Shown one piece after another: positions 26,075 to 35,169 of a stretch of 63,296 nucleotides of DNA. Location of the stretch: positions 66,323 through 129,618 of the forward strand of contig NZ_MCZZ01000144.1 in assembly GCF_002875705.1 (NCBI RefSeq). Reading direction: 5' to 3'. A program made the translations under genes and the position numbers. Numbering within the stretch: position 1 is the stretch's first letter; the number at the start of each line of letters is the position of its first letter. The notes under the pieces were generated by a model. It ran no database searches and was not told where the DNA came from. It saw nothing but the letters and a program-made list of their open reading frames with translations. Source of the DNA: Vibrio sp. 10N.261.45.E2. Lineage in GTDB: Bacteria; Pseudomonadota; Gammaproteobacteria; Enterobacterales; Vibrionaceae.

Positions 26075-26090
26075 CTGTATGTTCATACAG
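26075..26090. promoter_or_regulatory. LexA (SOS) box of the imuA-imuB-dnaE2 operon
   Basis: CTGTATGTTCATACAG matches CTGT-N8-ACAG exactly, with flanking TA on the right. It lies 11 bp upstream of the imuA start, over the likely promoter or start site. Confidence 0.9.
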
Positions 26091-26171
26091 TATATTTAAC
26101 TATGAAAAAGATGCAAAGCAAAATGATGAGAATTAGGTGAACTAAATATTAGATGCTTGATTTAGATACAA

Positions 26172-26198
26172 AAAAAGTCGCTACGGAAGCGACTTTTT
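26172..26198 (-). terminator. Terminator after yciK
   Basis: An 11-bp perfect stem (AAAAAGTCGCT and complement) around a 5-base loop. The A-tract arm gives a T run on the minus strand, so it ends yciK transcripts before the SOS cassette. Confidence 0.85.
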
Positions 26199-26218
26199 AC
26201 TGTTGGTAATGATATCAG

Positions 26219-26959
26219 TTACTTAGGTTGAGCATCGATACATTGGCCATTAATGTCTGTCACACTTGGGTTCATTAAGTGTAGGTACAGCGGGATGATG
26301 TCGAGTGGCGTTTTTAGTTTGTTTGCATCTTCCCCTGGGTACGCTTTTGCACGCATGCGTGTTTGCGTGCCGCCTGGGTTGATCGCGTTAACACGGATGT
26401 TTGTGTCTTCAAGCTCGTCCGCTAAGATCTGCATCATACCTTCGGTAGCAAACTTAGAAATCGCATAAGTGCCCCAGAATGCACGGCCAGAGTGACCAAC
26501 GGTCGAAGAGGTGAATACGATACGACCCGCTTCCGCTTTCTTAAGTGCAGGTAAAAGTGCTTGAGTCATCAAGAACTCAGACTTCACATTGATCTGCATA
26601 ACATCATCAAAGGTTTCTTCATCAATCTGCTCAAACGGGCTCAGAGTACCTAAAACGCCAGCGTTATGAAGTAGGCCGTCTAAACGACCGAACTGCGATT
26701 CAATGGTTTCAGCCATATCAATGTAGTTCTGTTTTGTCGCACCTTTTAAATCCAATGGGATAATCGCAGGCTGCGGGTAACCAGCGCTTTCGATTTCATC
26801 GTAAATGAATTCAAGGTTTTTAACATTGCGGCCTAATAGAATGACAGTTGCGCCATGTTGAGCGAAGCTTAGTGCTGCTTGGCGACCAATGCCAGCACCG
26901 GCACCTGTAACCAAAATTACTTTATCTTTGAGGGCATCTGTAGAGATCGGGTAATCCAC
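26219..26959 (-). CDS. yciK: YciK family short-chain dehydrogenase/reductase
   Basis: About 246 residues from the GTG at 26959, chosen because AAAGAAGGAT precedes it and E. coli YciK starts at the matching place. The open frame to 26995 adds 12 residues encoded by that ribosome-binding region. SDR features: TGAGAGIG cofactor loop, LHNAG, catalytic Ser in VFTSSTVG, and YAISKFA with the YxxxK pair. The NPGGTQTRMRA and DIIPLYLHLM segments are diagnostic of YciK. Its substrate is not known. It is divergent from sohB; in E. coli yciK and sohB are also adjacent. Confidence 0.92.
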   Translation of the reverse strand: MDYPISTDALKDKVILVTGAGAGIGRQAALSFAQHGATVILLGRNVKNLEFIYDEIESAGYPQPAIIPLDLKGATKQNYIDMAETIESQFGRLDGLLHNAGVLGTLSPFEQIDEETFDDVMQINVKSEFLMTQALLPALKKAEAGRIVFTSSTVGHSGRAFWGTYAISKFATEGMMQILADELEDTNIRVNAINPGGTQTRMRAKAYPGEDANKLKTPLDIIPLYLHLMNPSVTDINGQCIDAQPK

Positions 26960-27044
26960 TGTGCTTATCCTTCTTTCTTTTATTATGTTCGTCATTCCAT
27001 TGATGTTTAATCACACAGATAACCGCAGGAATGATGAGAAATTC

Positions 27045-27072
27045 TTGGTAATCGTGACAAGATGGTTACAAT
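27045..27072 (+). promoter_or_regulatory. Putative sohB promoter
   Basis: A TTGGTA -35 (27045-27050) and TACAAT -10 (27067-27072) with a 16-bp spacer, 24 bp upstream of the sohB ATG. Confidence 0.5.
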
Positions 27073-27096
27073 ACACTAATTCATACAATAGGGGAT

Positions 27097-28164
27097 ATGA
27101 CATTGGAATTTTTGTTGGACTACGGCTTGTTTTTAGCCAAGATTGCGACCGTTGTAATCGCCATCATTGCAATTTTAGTGATTGCTAAATCTGTGGGTGG
27201 AAAATCAAGCGCGATTAAAGGTGAGCTGGAAATCACGAACCTATCTGAACACCATAAACAAACGATTGAACAATTAGAGCACCATCTACACGATGATGCT
27301 TTCATCAAAGCCCGTGATAAAGCAGAAAAGAAAGCCGAAAAAGAGAAAGTAAAATCACGCGGTAAAGAAGTGAAGAAAGCAGCGAAAGAGGGCGAGCTTA
27401 ATAGCAAGCGTGAACCACATCTATTCGTTCTTGATTTTAACGGCAGCATTGATGCGAAAGAAGTGGCTTCATTACGTGAAGAGGTAACGGCGGTTCTGGC
27501 TGTGGCTCGTGAAGGCGATGAAGTTTTGCTTAAGCTTGAGTCTGGCGGTGGCATGGTTCACGGCTATGGTCTAGCGTCTTCTCAACTTGATCGTATCAAA
27601 GCGGCAGGCCTGCCTTTGACTATTTCGGTAGACAAAGTGGCGGCAAGTGGCGGTTACATGATGGCATGTATTGCAGACAAAATTGTATCTGCACCTTTTG
27701 CTATCGTTGGCTCTATTGGCGTTATTGCTCAACTACCAAACTTCAACAAACTGCTTAAAAAGCATGATATTGAGTTCGAACAGCTAACGGCGGGTGAGTA
27801 CAAACGCACGCTTACTATGTTTGGTGAGAACAGCGATAAAGCACGCGAGAAGTTTAAAGAAGAGCTAGAAGAAACCCATGGCCTGTTCAAAGACTTTATT
27901 CGTGATCACCGCCCAGCACTCGATCTTGAAAAAGTAGCGACGGGTGAGCACTGGTTTGGAACACAAGCACATGAACTTGGGCTGGTGGATGAGATCAGCA
28001 CTTCTGATGATTTAGTTGTAGCTGCATGTAAGGACAAAACGGTTCTAGCGATTCATTATGTACAGAAGAAAAAGCTGTCAGACAAGCTAGCAGGCGTGGC
28101 AGGTAAATCTGCAGACAGCGTGCTGATGAAGCTGATTGAACGCGGTCAAAAGCCGATCGTTTAA
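27097..28164 (+). CDS. sohB: Inner-membrane serine protease SohB
   Basis: 355 residues of peptidase family S49 (SppA-like). One N-terminal membrane anchor (about residues 8-30) is followed by a charged Lys/Glu-rich linker (about 65-105, likely coiled) and the protease domain. The DKVAASGGYMMA stretch contains the catalytic Ser, and the Lys lies in AGEYKRTL. SohB is a periplasm-facing protease that can suppress loss of HtrA/DegP in E. coli. The start has TAGGGGAT upstream. It is monocistronic and ends at a long hairpin terminator. Confidence 0.94.
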   Translation: MTLEFLLDYGLFLAKIATVVIAIIAILVIAKSVGGKSSAIKGELEITNLSEHHKQTIEQLEHHLHDDAFIKARDKAEKKAEKEKVKSRGKEVKKAAKEGELNSKREPHLFVLDFNGSIDAKEVASLREEVTAVLAVAREGDEVLLKLESGGGMVHGYGLASSQLDRIKAAGLPLTISVDKVAASGGYMMACIADKIVSAPFAIVGSIGVIAQLPNFNKLLKKHDIEFEQLTAGEYKRTLTMFGENSDKAREKFKEELEETHGLFKDFIRDHRPALDLEKVATGEHWFGTQAHELGLVDEISTSDDLVVAACKDKTVLAIHYVQKKKLSDKLAGVAGKSADSVLMKLIERGQKPIV

Positions 28165-28222
28165 TATTGTTTGTTTAAGACGCTAGAGCTCAAGAAGCTA
28201 GAGCCAAAAGAAGCTGAAAAAG

Positions 28223-28257
28223 AAAGCGCATAAGTCATCCGACTTATGCGCTTTTTT
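28223..28257. terminator. Bidirectional terminator between sohB and ycgB
   Basis: A 14-bp perfect stem (AAAGCGCATAAGTC and complement) closed by ATCC. T runs occur on both strands (TTTTTT on plus, TTTCTTTTTC on minus), so it can end both convergent transcripts. Confidence 0.88.
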
Positions 28258-28340
28258 ATTGCTCCACTTCCGAGCGGGTGACCACTATGTTGTAGGGGGA
28301 GCGGAGTTTTATACACATCACCGGTTTACTGTGATGAGTA

Positions 28341-29900
28341 CTAAATCTTGGCTCCATAATCATTACGTTTTGGACAAGTAGTCAGAATCTCTCGATGACC
28401 TGTGTCTTTGAGTTCTTCCAAAATTACATCAAATCCCCATAAACGATAGAGATGCTTCATTACTTCGTCGTAGCCTTTATCAAGCGGGATACGGTCATGA
28501 GGCACATACTGCAGTGTCATTGAGCGGTCGCCACGAACATCGACGTTAAAAACCTGAATATTTGGTTCAAGGTTACTTAGGTTGTATTGCGCCGCAAGCT
28601 TCTCACGAATCAGGCGATAGCCCGGATCATCGTGAATAGCACTCACTTCGATGGTATTTTTACGATCGTCGTCGAGTACAGAGAACAACTTAAAGTCTCG
28701 AATGATTTTTGGAGAAAGGTATTGGCTGATGAAGCTTTCATCTTTGAAGTTGTGCATTGCAAAGTGCACCGCTTCTAGCCAGTCACTCCCAGCTAGATCT
28801 GGGAACCATTCTCTATCTTCATCGGTTGGTTCTTCACAAATACGTCGGATGTCTCTAAACATCGCAAAGCCAAGCGCATAAGGGTTTATCCCACTGAAAT
28901 AAGGGCTGTTGTACGCGGGTTGTGCTACGACACTGGTGTGGCTGTGAAGGAATTCTAAGATGAACTTATCACTCACCAAGCCTTCGTCATAAAGATGATT
29001 CAGAATGGTGTAGTGCCAGAAGGTTGCCCAACCCTCATTCATCACTTGAGTTTGTTTTTGAGGATAGAAATACTGGCTTACCTTACGAACGATACGAACA
29101 CACTCACGTTGCCAAGGTTCAAGCAGCGGGGCGTTCTTCTCGATAAAGTAGAGAATGTTTTCTTGAGGCTCGCTAGGAAAGCGGACCTTAGTTTCTTCTT
29201 CCTTACTTTTATTTTGAGGAACGGTTCGCCACAGCTCATTCACTTGAGATTGCAGATAAGCTTCGCGTTCTTCTTGTCTTGCAGTTTCTTCTGCAATGGA
29301 GATCTTCTCAGGGCGTTTGTATCTGTCTACGCCGTAATTCATCAGTGCATGGCAAGAATCAAGAAGTTGCTCAACCTCAGCGACGCCATATTTCTCTTCA
29401 CAGCCACTAATGTACTTCTTAGCGAACAACAAGTAATCGATGATGGAACTGGCATCTGTCCATGTTTGGAACAGGTAGTTACCTTTAAAGAAAGAGTTGT
29501 GACCGTAACAAGCGTGAGCCATTACCAATGCCTGCATCGTGACCGTGTTTTCTTCCATCAGATAAGCGATACAAGGATCGGAGTTGATCACGATTTCGTA
29601 CGCCAAGCCCATCTGACCATGCTTGTAGTTTTGTTCGGTTTGAATGAATTTCTTACCAAATGACCAGTGGTTGTAATTGATCGGCATACCAATGCTCGAG
29701 TAGGCATCCATCATCTGTTCAGAAGTAATCACTTCAATTTGGTTTGGGTAAGTATCTAAACGGTAATGCTGCGCCACACGTTTAATTTCTACGTGGTATT
29801 TCTCCAAGAGGTTGAACGTCCAATCTGGACCATCAGGCAGCATCTTGTTGTTTTTCTTTTGTGCAGCTTTTTTCTCTGCAACGTTTGATTTCGCTGTCAT
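28341..29900 (-). CDS. ycgB: SpoVR family protein (YcgB)
   Basis: 519 residues with the SpoVR family signature throughout (PDWTFNLLEKYH near the start, NEGWATFWHYTILN, NPYALGFAMFRDI). The family has no established biochemical activity; YcgB works genetically with YeaG and YeaH in stationary phase and nutrient stress. It is the third gene of the operon, 11 bp after yeaH. In E. coli ycgB is unlinked from yeaGH, so linkage here strengthens the functional tie. Confidence 0.93.
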   Translation of the reverse strand: MTAKSNVAEKKAAQKKNNKMLPDGPDWTFNLLEKYHVEIKRVAQHYRLDTYPNQIEVITSEQMMDAYSSIGMPINYNHWSFGKKFIQTEQNYKHGQMGLAYEIVINSDPCIAYLMEENTVTMQALVMAHACYGHNSFFKGNYLFQTWTDASSIIDYLLFAKKYISGCEEKYGVAEVEQLLDSCHALMNYGVDRYKRPEKISIAEETARQEEREAYLQSQVNELWRTVPQNKSKEEETKVRFPSEPQENILYFIEKNAPLLEPWQRECVRIVRKVSQYFYPQKQTQVMNEGWATFWHYTILNHLYDEGLVSDKFILEFLHSHTSVVAQPAYNSPYFSGINPYALGFAMFRDIRRICEEPTDEDREWFPDLAGSDWLEAVHFAMHNFKDESFISQYLSPKIIRDFKLFSVLDDDRKNTIEVSAIHDDPGYRLIREKLAAQYNLSNLEPNIQVFNVDVRGDRSMTLQYVPHDRIPLDKGYDEVMKHLYRLWGFDVILEELKDTGHREILTTCPKRNDYGAKI

Positions 29901-29911
29901 GGCAAACCCCC

Positions 29912-31183
29912 TTACGCTGTCTCTTTCTGGAACAGTTCTCTAAACACGGGAAAGATATCATCTACTGTTTTGATGTTTTTCATCGCGAAGTTATCGAAGC
30001 TGGCTTCTAACTTCTCATACTCGTGCCAAAGCGTTTGGTGAGAGCGGCGTGTGATTTCTATATAAGAGTAATATTGGCAAGTTGGCAGAAGCGTATTGAC
30101 CAACAGCTCTTTACAACGAGGCGAGTCATCAGCCCAGTTATCGCCATCAGAAGCTTGTGCCGCATAGATGTTCCACTCGTTAGCTGGGTAGCGATCTGCA
30201 ACTATTTCTTTCATCAGTTTTAATGCACTAGAAACGATGGTGCCGCCGGTCTCTTGCGAGTAGAAGAATTCATGCTCGTCGACTTCTTTTGCCTGAGTAT
30301 GGTGACGAATAAACACCACATCGACGTTTTCGTAGGTGCGGTTTAGGAACAGGTACAGAAGGACATAAAAGCGCTTCGCAATATCTTTCGTGGCTTGGTC
30401 CATTGAACCAGATACATCCATTAGACAGAACATCACGGCTTGACTAGATGGAATAGGGCGCTTCTCGTAGTTTTTAAAGCGTAGGTCGAAGGTGTCAATG
30501 AATGGCACGCTTTCAATTTTTTTACGTAATTCAGCAATCTCTTCTTTCAAGCGACTTTCTTCAAAAGGTTGTGCTGGCTCCGTCATTTTAACTTGGTCAA
30601 GTTGCTCCATCAGTAGATTAAGCTCGCGCTTTTTACCTGCTGTCATCGCGGTTCTACGAGCCAAAGATTGCTGCAGGGAACGAACAATGGCGATGTTGGA
30701 TGGAATCCCCGCGCTTTGATAACCAGAGCGGTGAGTTTTCCATTCAGTGATTTTGTTGACTTGGTTCTTCTCTAGATTAGGCAGAGCGAGATCTTCAAAG
30801 AGAATATCGAGATACTCATCTTTTGAAATCTGGAAGGTAAATTCATCTTGGCCTTCGCCATCAGGGCTCGCGTCGCCTTGGCCTGAGCCACCACCTTGAC
30901 CGCCACCTTTAGGGCGTTCGATTTTATCACCAGTGATGAACTGATCATTACCAGGGTGAACGCGTTCTCTTACGCCGCCTTGACCTTGGTGAAAACTTGG
31001 CTCTTTGATGTCTTTATGGGGAATAGTAACGTCTTCACCCGTTTCAGTATTGGTGATTGAGCGTCGGTTAACTGCATCGGCCACAGATTCTTTGATTTGC
31101 TCTTTATGGCGTCGTAAGAAACGCTGTCTATTCACAGCACTCTTATTCTTGCCATTGAGCCTCCGATCGATAAATTGTGCCAT
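29912..31183 (-). CDS. yeaH: YeaH/YhbH family protein (DUF444, VWA-like)
   Basis: 423 residues. The N-terminal half is basic and Gly/Gln-rich (KGGGQGGGSGQGDASP). The C-terminal half carries a von Willebrand A-like fold with a metal-ion site (CLMDVSGSMDQ, the DxSxS pattern). The family is the constant partner of PrkA-type kinases and is thought to be a substrate or adaptor. It lies between yeaG and ycgB, all on the same strand. Confidence 0.93.
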   Translation of the reverse strand: MAQFIDRRLNGKNKSAVNRQRFLRRHKEQIKESVADAVNRRSITNTETGEDVTIPHKDIKEPSFHQGQGGVRERVHPGNDQFITGDKIERPKGGGQGGGSGQGDASPDGEGQDEFTFQISKDEYLDILFEDLALPNLEKNQVNKITEWKTHRSGYQSAGIPSNIAIVRSLQQSLARRTAMTAGKKRELNLLMEQLDQVKMTEPAQPFEESRLKEEIAELRKKIESVPFIDTFDLRFKNYEKRPIPSSQAVMFCLMDVSGSMDQATKDIAKRFYVLLYLFLNRTYENVDVVFIRHHTQAKEVDEHEFFYSQETGGTIVSSALKLMKEIVADRYPANEWNIYAAQASDGDNWADDSPRCKELLVNTLLPTCQYYSYIEITRRSHQTLWHEYEKLEASFDNFAMKNIKTVDDIFPVFRELFQKETA

Positions 31184-31268
31184 AAGAACTCCCTCTCAGC
31201 TGATGTCGCGATCCTACTTTTTGTTAGGTTATATGAGTTATTAGGATATAAGAGTTATTGATTTGTAC

Positions 31269-31290
31269 GAGCTGCTCACGTGAGCAGCTC
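31269..31290. other. Perfect 22-bp palindrome between yeaG and yeaH
   Basis: GAGCTGCTCAC is followed directly by its complement with no loop. On the transcript it would form a stable stem about 15 bases after the yeaG stop and about 85 bases before yeaH. There is no T run, so it is a processing or stabilising stem, a partial attenuator, or a protein-binding dyad. Confidence 0.65.
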
Positions 31291-31303
31291 AATACAGTTG
31301 GGT

Positions 31304-33238
31304 TTATGAGGATTTACGAACTCTTAGATACCACTCAGATAGCAGTCTCACTTGTTTCTCGGTGTAGCCTTTTTCCATCATACGAGCAACGAAGTCGTCA
31401 TGTTTTTTCTGATCATCCGTTGAGGTTTTAGCATTGAACGAAATAACAGGAAGCAGCTCTTCTGTGTTAGAGAACATTTTCTTCTCAATCACAGTGCGCA
31501 GTTTCTCGTAGCTCGTCCAAACTGGGTTTTGACCGTTATTGTTGGCTTTGGCACGAAGCACAAAGTTCACAATCTCATTTCGGAAGTCTTTAGGGTTACT
31601 GATACCGGCTGTTTTCTCGATTTTCTCTAGTTCACCATTTAGAGAAGCACGGTCAAATAGCTGGCCTGTTTCTGGATCGCGGTACTCTTGGTCTTGAATC
31701 CAGAAGTCTGCGTAGGTTACGTAGCGGTCGAAAATGTTCTGACCATACTCAGAGTAAGACTCTAGGTAAGCAGTTTGAATCTCTTTGCCGATGAACTCTA
31801 CGTAGCGTGGTACTAGGTATCCTTTCAAGAACTCTAGGTACTTCTCAGCGGTTTCTTGAGGGAATTGCTCACGTTCGATTTGCTGTTCAATCACGTAGAA
31901 CAGATGCACTGGGTTCGCAGCCACTTCGGCTTGATCGAAGTTAAACACACGAGACAAGATCTTAAAGGCGAAACGAGTTGAAAGCCCAGACATGCCTTCG
32001 TCAACGCCTGCGTAGTCTCGGTACTCTTGGTAGCTCTTCGCTTTTGGATCGGTATCTTTTAGAGTTTCACCATCGTAAACACGCATTTTTGAGAACAGAG
32101 ATGAGTTTTCAGGCTCTTTCAGTCTCGATAGGATGCTGAATTGGGATAGCAGATCGAGTGTGCTTGGTGAACAAGGCGCTTTGGATAACTCACTGTGTTC
32201 AAGCAGTTTCTGGTAGATCTTAACTTCTTCAGAGACGCGCAGACAGTAAGGGACTTTTACAATGTACACACGGTCGAGGAAGGCTTCGTTATTTTTGTTA
32301 TTACGGAAGGTCTGCCACTCTGATTCGTTCGAGTGAGCCAGAATCATACCGTCAAATGGCAGTGCAGAAAGCCCTTCTGTACCGTTGAAGTTACCTTCTT
32401 GTGTTGCTGTTAATAGAGGGTGCAGTACCTTGATGGGTGCTTTGAACATCTCCACGAATTCCATCACACCTTGGTTGGCTTTACATAACGCACCAGAGTA
32501 GCTGTAGGCATCGGGATCATCTTGAGAGAAGTGCTCAAGTTTTCGGATATCAACTTTACCAACCAGAGACGAGATATCTTGGTTGTTTTCATCACCTGGC
32601 TCTGTTTTCGCGATCGCAACTTGATCGAGAATCGAAGGGCGCAGTTTGATGACTTTGAATTTGGAAATATCACCGCCAAAATCGTGCAGACGTTTCGCTG
32701 CCCACGGAGACATAATCGAGCGAAGATAGCGTTTCTCAATGCCGTATTCGTTCTTCAATAAGTCGCCATCTTCGTTTACATCGAATAGGCAGAATGGGTG
32801 ATCGTTTACTGGGCTTCGTTCACCGTCAGCAGACAACACATAGATTGGTAGTTTCTGCATCAGGGCTTTGAGTTTTTCAGCGAGAGATGATTTACCACCG
32901 CCCACTGGGCCAAGTAGGTAAAGGATTTGTTTACGTTCTTCTAAACCTTGCGCAGCATGTTTTAAGTAAGAAACAATCTGTTCGATCGCATCTTCCATGC
33001 CGTAGAAATCTTTAAATTCGCTGTAGCGTGAGATGACACGGTTCGAGAAAATACGACTCAGTTGAGGGTCTTGAGCGGTGTCAATGACCTCCGGTTCGCC
33101 AATGGCTAGTAATAAGCGCTCGGCAGCATTAGCGTAAGCACTTTTATCATCTTTACACAGCCCTAAGAACTCTTGCAATGTCAGCTCTTCTTCCTTGGCT
33201 GCTTCATAACGTGATTGATAGTGGTCAAAAATACTCAT
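31304..33238 (-). CDS. yeaG: PrkA family serine protein kinase (YeaG)
   Basis: 644 residues from the ATG at 33238, the same length and N-terminus (MSIFDHYQSRYEAAKEEE) as E. coli YeaG. A GTG two codons upstream is less likely. The AAA+ domain shows Walker A GPVGGGKS (about residue 107), and the C-terminal PrkA kinase-like domain is well conserved through to YLRVRKSS. YeaG is a stress-linked Ser/Thr kinase with roles in stationary phase, nitrogen starvation and metabolic heterogeneity. It is the first gene of yeaG-yeaH-ycgB. The upstream region shows no clear sigma-54 promoter on its strand. Confidence 0.95.
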   Translation of the reverse strand: MSIFDHYQSRYEAAKEEELTLQEFLGLCKDDKSAYANAAERLLLAIGEPEVIDTAQDPQLSRIFSNRVISRYSEFKDFYGMEDAIEQIVSYLKHAAQGLEERKQILYLLGPVGGGKSSLAEKLKALMQKLPIYVLSADGERSPVNDHPFCLFDVNEDGDLLKNEYGIEKRYLRSIMSPWAAKRLHDFGGDISKFKVIKLRPSILDQVAIAKTEPGDENNQDISSLVGKVDIRKLEHFSQDDPDAYSYSGALCKANQGVMEFVEMFKAPIKVLHPLLTATQEGNFNGTEGLSALPFDGMILAHSNESEWQTFRNNKNNEAFLDRVYIVKVPYCLRVSEEVKIYQKLLEHSELSKAPCSPSTLDLLSQFSILSRLKEPENSSLFSKMRVYDGETLKDTDPKAKSYQEYRDYAGVDEGMSGLSTRFAFKILSRVFNFDQAEVAANPVHLFYVIEQQIEREQFPQETAEKYLEFLKGYLVPRYVEFIGKEIQTAYLESYSEYGQNIFDRYVTYADFWIQDQEYRDPETGQLFDRASLNGELEKIEKTAGISNPKDFRNEIVNFVLRAKANNNGQNPVWTSYEKLRTVIEKKMFSNTEELLPVISFNAKTSTDDQKKHDDFVARMMEKGYTEKQVRLLSEWYLRVRKSS

Positions 33239-33591
33239 AGTCACATTCCCCTTGTTAACCAGTCAAAACTGACGAGCGATTGAAAAATAGGCTCTCCCTA
33301 CATTTTAAGGTTAGACCTGCTTCCACAATTTTGCTTAACAATTATGTATTTATTTACAATTTTACGTGTAAAAAACGTGGCGAGCGCAATAGGCGACTTG
33401 AGGCACGTAGAATCAATTATTTTACATTCGAGGGGATTTGGCCGTATGTTTTGCGATTTTAGCCCGCTTAACAATACTTGCACTGGATTTATGTGTATTA
33501 GATGTATAACTAGGCCTTATTGATTTTTAAGTACTAAGTACCATATAATGCGAGGCGTTATCAAAAATTGCTCAATAAATAGGTAGATGTA
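33239..33591. other. Divergent yeaG / mipA-like upstream region
   Basis: About 350 bp without coding signal. A plus-strand promoter is visible near 33520-33549. I looked for a GG/GC sigma-54 promoter toward yeaG and did not find one. Confidence 0.5.
33520..33549 (+). promoter_or_regulatory. Putative promoter of the MipA/OmpV-like gene
   Basis: A TTGATT -35 (33520-33525) and a perfect TATAAT -10 (33544-33549) with an 18-bp spacer, about 40 bp before the start codon. Confidence 0.6.
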
Positions 33592-34347
33592 GTGAAGAAT
33601 AATGGGTTAAAAATAGTGGCTATCAGTACTGCGTTACTGGCTTCAACAGCAACACAAGCAAAAATCTCGCAGTGGTCACTGGGCGTTGCCGCCTCTTATT
33701 CTCCGGCTGTTTATAAAGATACACCGTCAAACCGCGCTGTGATTCCTATGATTGGTTATGAAGGTGAGCACTTCTTTATGCGCGGATTTAGCGCTGGCTA
33801 CCGCTTATTACCTGCAGGTTCACCGCAAAACATCGTCTTTCGAGCTGTTTATGATCCAAGAACATTAAAGCCGAGTGACTCCGACAATGTCGATATTCAG
33901 AAGTTAGATGAGCGTGAAGCTTCGGTGTTAGGAGGTATTAGCTATCAAGTGATTACGCTGGTGGGAATGTTTGAAGCGACAGCGGGTTCGGACTTAGGCT
34001 TTAAGCACAACGGAATTTATGCAGAAGCTGCGTGGCGGTTGCCAATTCGTCGTAATGGCTGGGCGATTACCCCATCTATTGGTTACGCCTACAACAGCGA
34101 GCGTTTGAACAATCATTTATACGGTGTGAGTTCAGCAGAGGCGGCAAGAACTAACTTAAATGAATTCGACGCAGATTGGGATGGTCAATACTTTGTTGGT
34201 TTAGGTGGCTATCTGCACGTTACGCCAAATATACGAGTCACTGGTGGTGTTCGCTATACTAACCTTGAAGGTGATATCGAGAATAGCCCAATACTTGAAA
34301 GTGGAATCAACATGGCCGCGAACGTTGGTGTGGCTTACGTTTTCTAG
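33592..34347 (+). CDS. MipA/OmpV family outer-membrane protein
   Basis: 251 residues with a signal peptide (about residues 1-23, ending TQA) and a beta-rich body with alternating hydrophobic strands ending VGVAYVF, a terminal Phe. The WSLGVAASYSPAVYKDT start and the IPMIGYEGEHFFMRG segment fit the MipA/OmpV family. These proteins form small barrels or scaffold peptidoglycan enzymes. The start is GTG, fixed by the signal peptide. It is monocistronic with its own promoter and terminator; substrate unknown. Confidence 0.85.
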   Translation: MKNNGLKIVAISTALLASTATQAKISQWSLGVAASYSPAVYKDTPSNRAVIPMIGYEGEHFFMRGFSAGYRLLPAGSPQNIVFRAVYDPRTLKPSDSDNVDIQKLDEREASVLGGISYQVITLVGMFEATAGSDLGFKHNGIYAEAAWRLPIRRNGWAITPSIGYAYNSERLNNHLYGVSSAEAARTNLNEFDADWDGQYFVGLGGYLHVTPNIRVTGGVRYTNLEGDIENSPILESGINMAANVGVAYVF

Positions 34348-34378
34348 TTACTTGGCTTCTCTTTGAACACGAAAATCA

Positions 34379-34412
34379 AAAAAGGGTTACTCATTATGAG
34401 TAACCCTTTTTA
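34379..34412. terminator. Bidirectional terminator between the mipA-like gene and yfbU
   Basis: The AAAAGGGTTACTC arm and its exact complement surround ATTAT, with A and T tracts on either side. It serves both convergent genes. Confidence 0.85.
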
Positions 34413-34450
34413 TTGGAATTTTTTAAGGTTATTGCTTATCTATTAACGTA

Positions 34451-34951
34451 TTAAGCGCTAAAGATTTGAGATAGCTCTGTCGCACACAGGTGGTATTGAC
34501 GAGGGCAGTTGCGCCATGTTGTTAGCATGCGACGGTACTTCTCTAGCATTGGCATTTGGCTGTTGAAGTGGTGATCGGCTTTGTCGAATTGAGGGTAAAG
34601 ACCTTCAGAATCAACAAGGAAACGCACGTAGTGTACGATCTGAGCTTCAGAAGCGATATCAAAACCTAAGAACTGTAGGCGACGTTGGTCTACTTCAGCA
34701 CGCTCTTGTTCAGCAAGCATTTTGTTCGACTCTTGCATTGCATGGTACATCTCCATGATGTCGATAATTTCGCGACATTCTGCTTCAGTCAAACAACCAA
34801 ACTCTTTGTTCAGCTCGCGCATTTGGAGTTCGTAACCGCGTTCTACAATCGTTTGTAGACGTTGGTATTTAGCGGAGTTCTCAGGATCCATTTGAGACAT
34901 TAGGTAGTATTGATTTGATAGAATTAGACGCTGAGCATTGGTCATTTCCAT
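34451..34951 (-). CDS. yfbU: YfbU family protein
   Basis: 166 residues matching E. coli YfbU from the first residues (MEMTNAQRLILSNQY) to the end (CPRQYHL). The protein is largely helical and cytosolic, and its function is not established; an association with cell death under stress has been reported for E. coli YfbU. The GGGAGGAG ribosome-binding site is strong. It is monocistronic. In E. coli it lies near ackA-pta; here it lies beside the pfl genes. Confidence 0.93.
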   Translation of the reverse strand: MEMTNAQRLILSNQYYLMSQMDPENSAKYQRLQTIVERGYELQMRELNKEFGCLTEAECREIIDIMEMYHAMQESNKMLAEQERAEVDQRRLQFLGFDIASEAQIVHYVRFLVDSEGLYPQFDKADHHFNSQMPMLEKYRRMLTTWRNCPRQYHLCATELSQIFSA

Positions 34952-35169
34952 GGGAGGAGCCTCACTAAAAACTAAATGTTGTATTCTTTTGTTGCAGTAA
35001 GAGTAACAGCATTCCTACGAGTGGAAACATGATCTCAACACGGATTTAATATGATTTTTTGAATTGATAAACAAAAGTTGTAAAGAAAAGTGAAAGGATA
35101 TTCCAACAAGAAAAGAAAACGCCCCATTCGAAATTGAAGCGTTTGAAGTACTATGAACGTAAGTCGAGA

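Noticed and set aside
28995..29663. A 222-codon open frame on the plus strand, opposite ycgB
   Set aside because: It lies wholly antisense to the well-conserved SpoVR-family gene, has low-complexity Leu/Phe-rich content and no recognisable domain. It is a codon-bias shadow.
33239..33480. Sigma-54 promoter for the PrkA operon
   Set aside because: E. coli yeaG is expressed under stress and nitrogen control, so I looked for GG-N10-GC toward yeaG and found no acceptable match.
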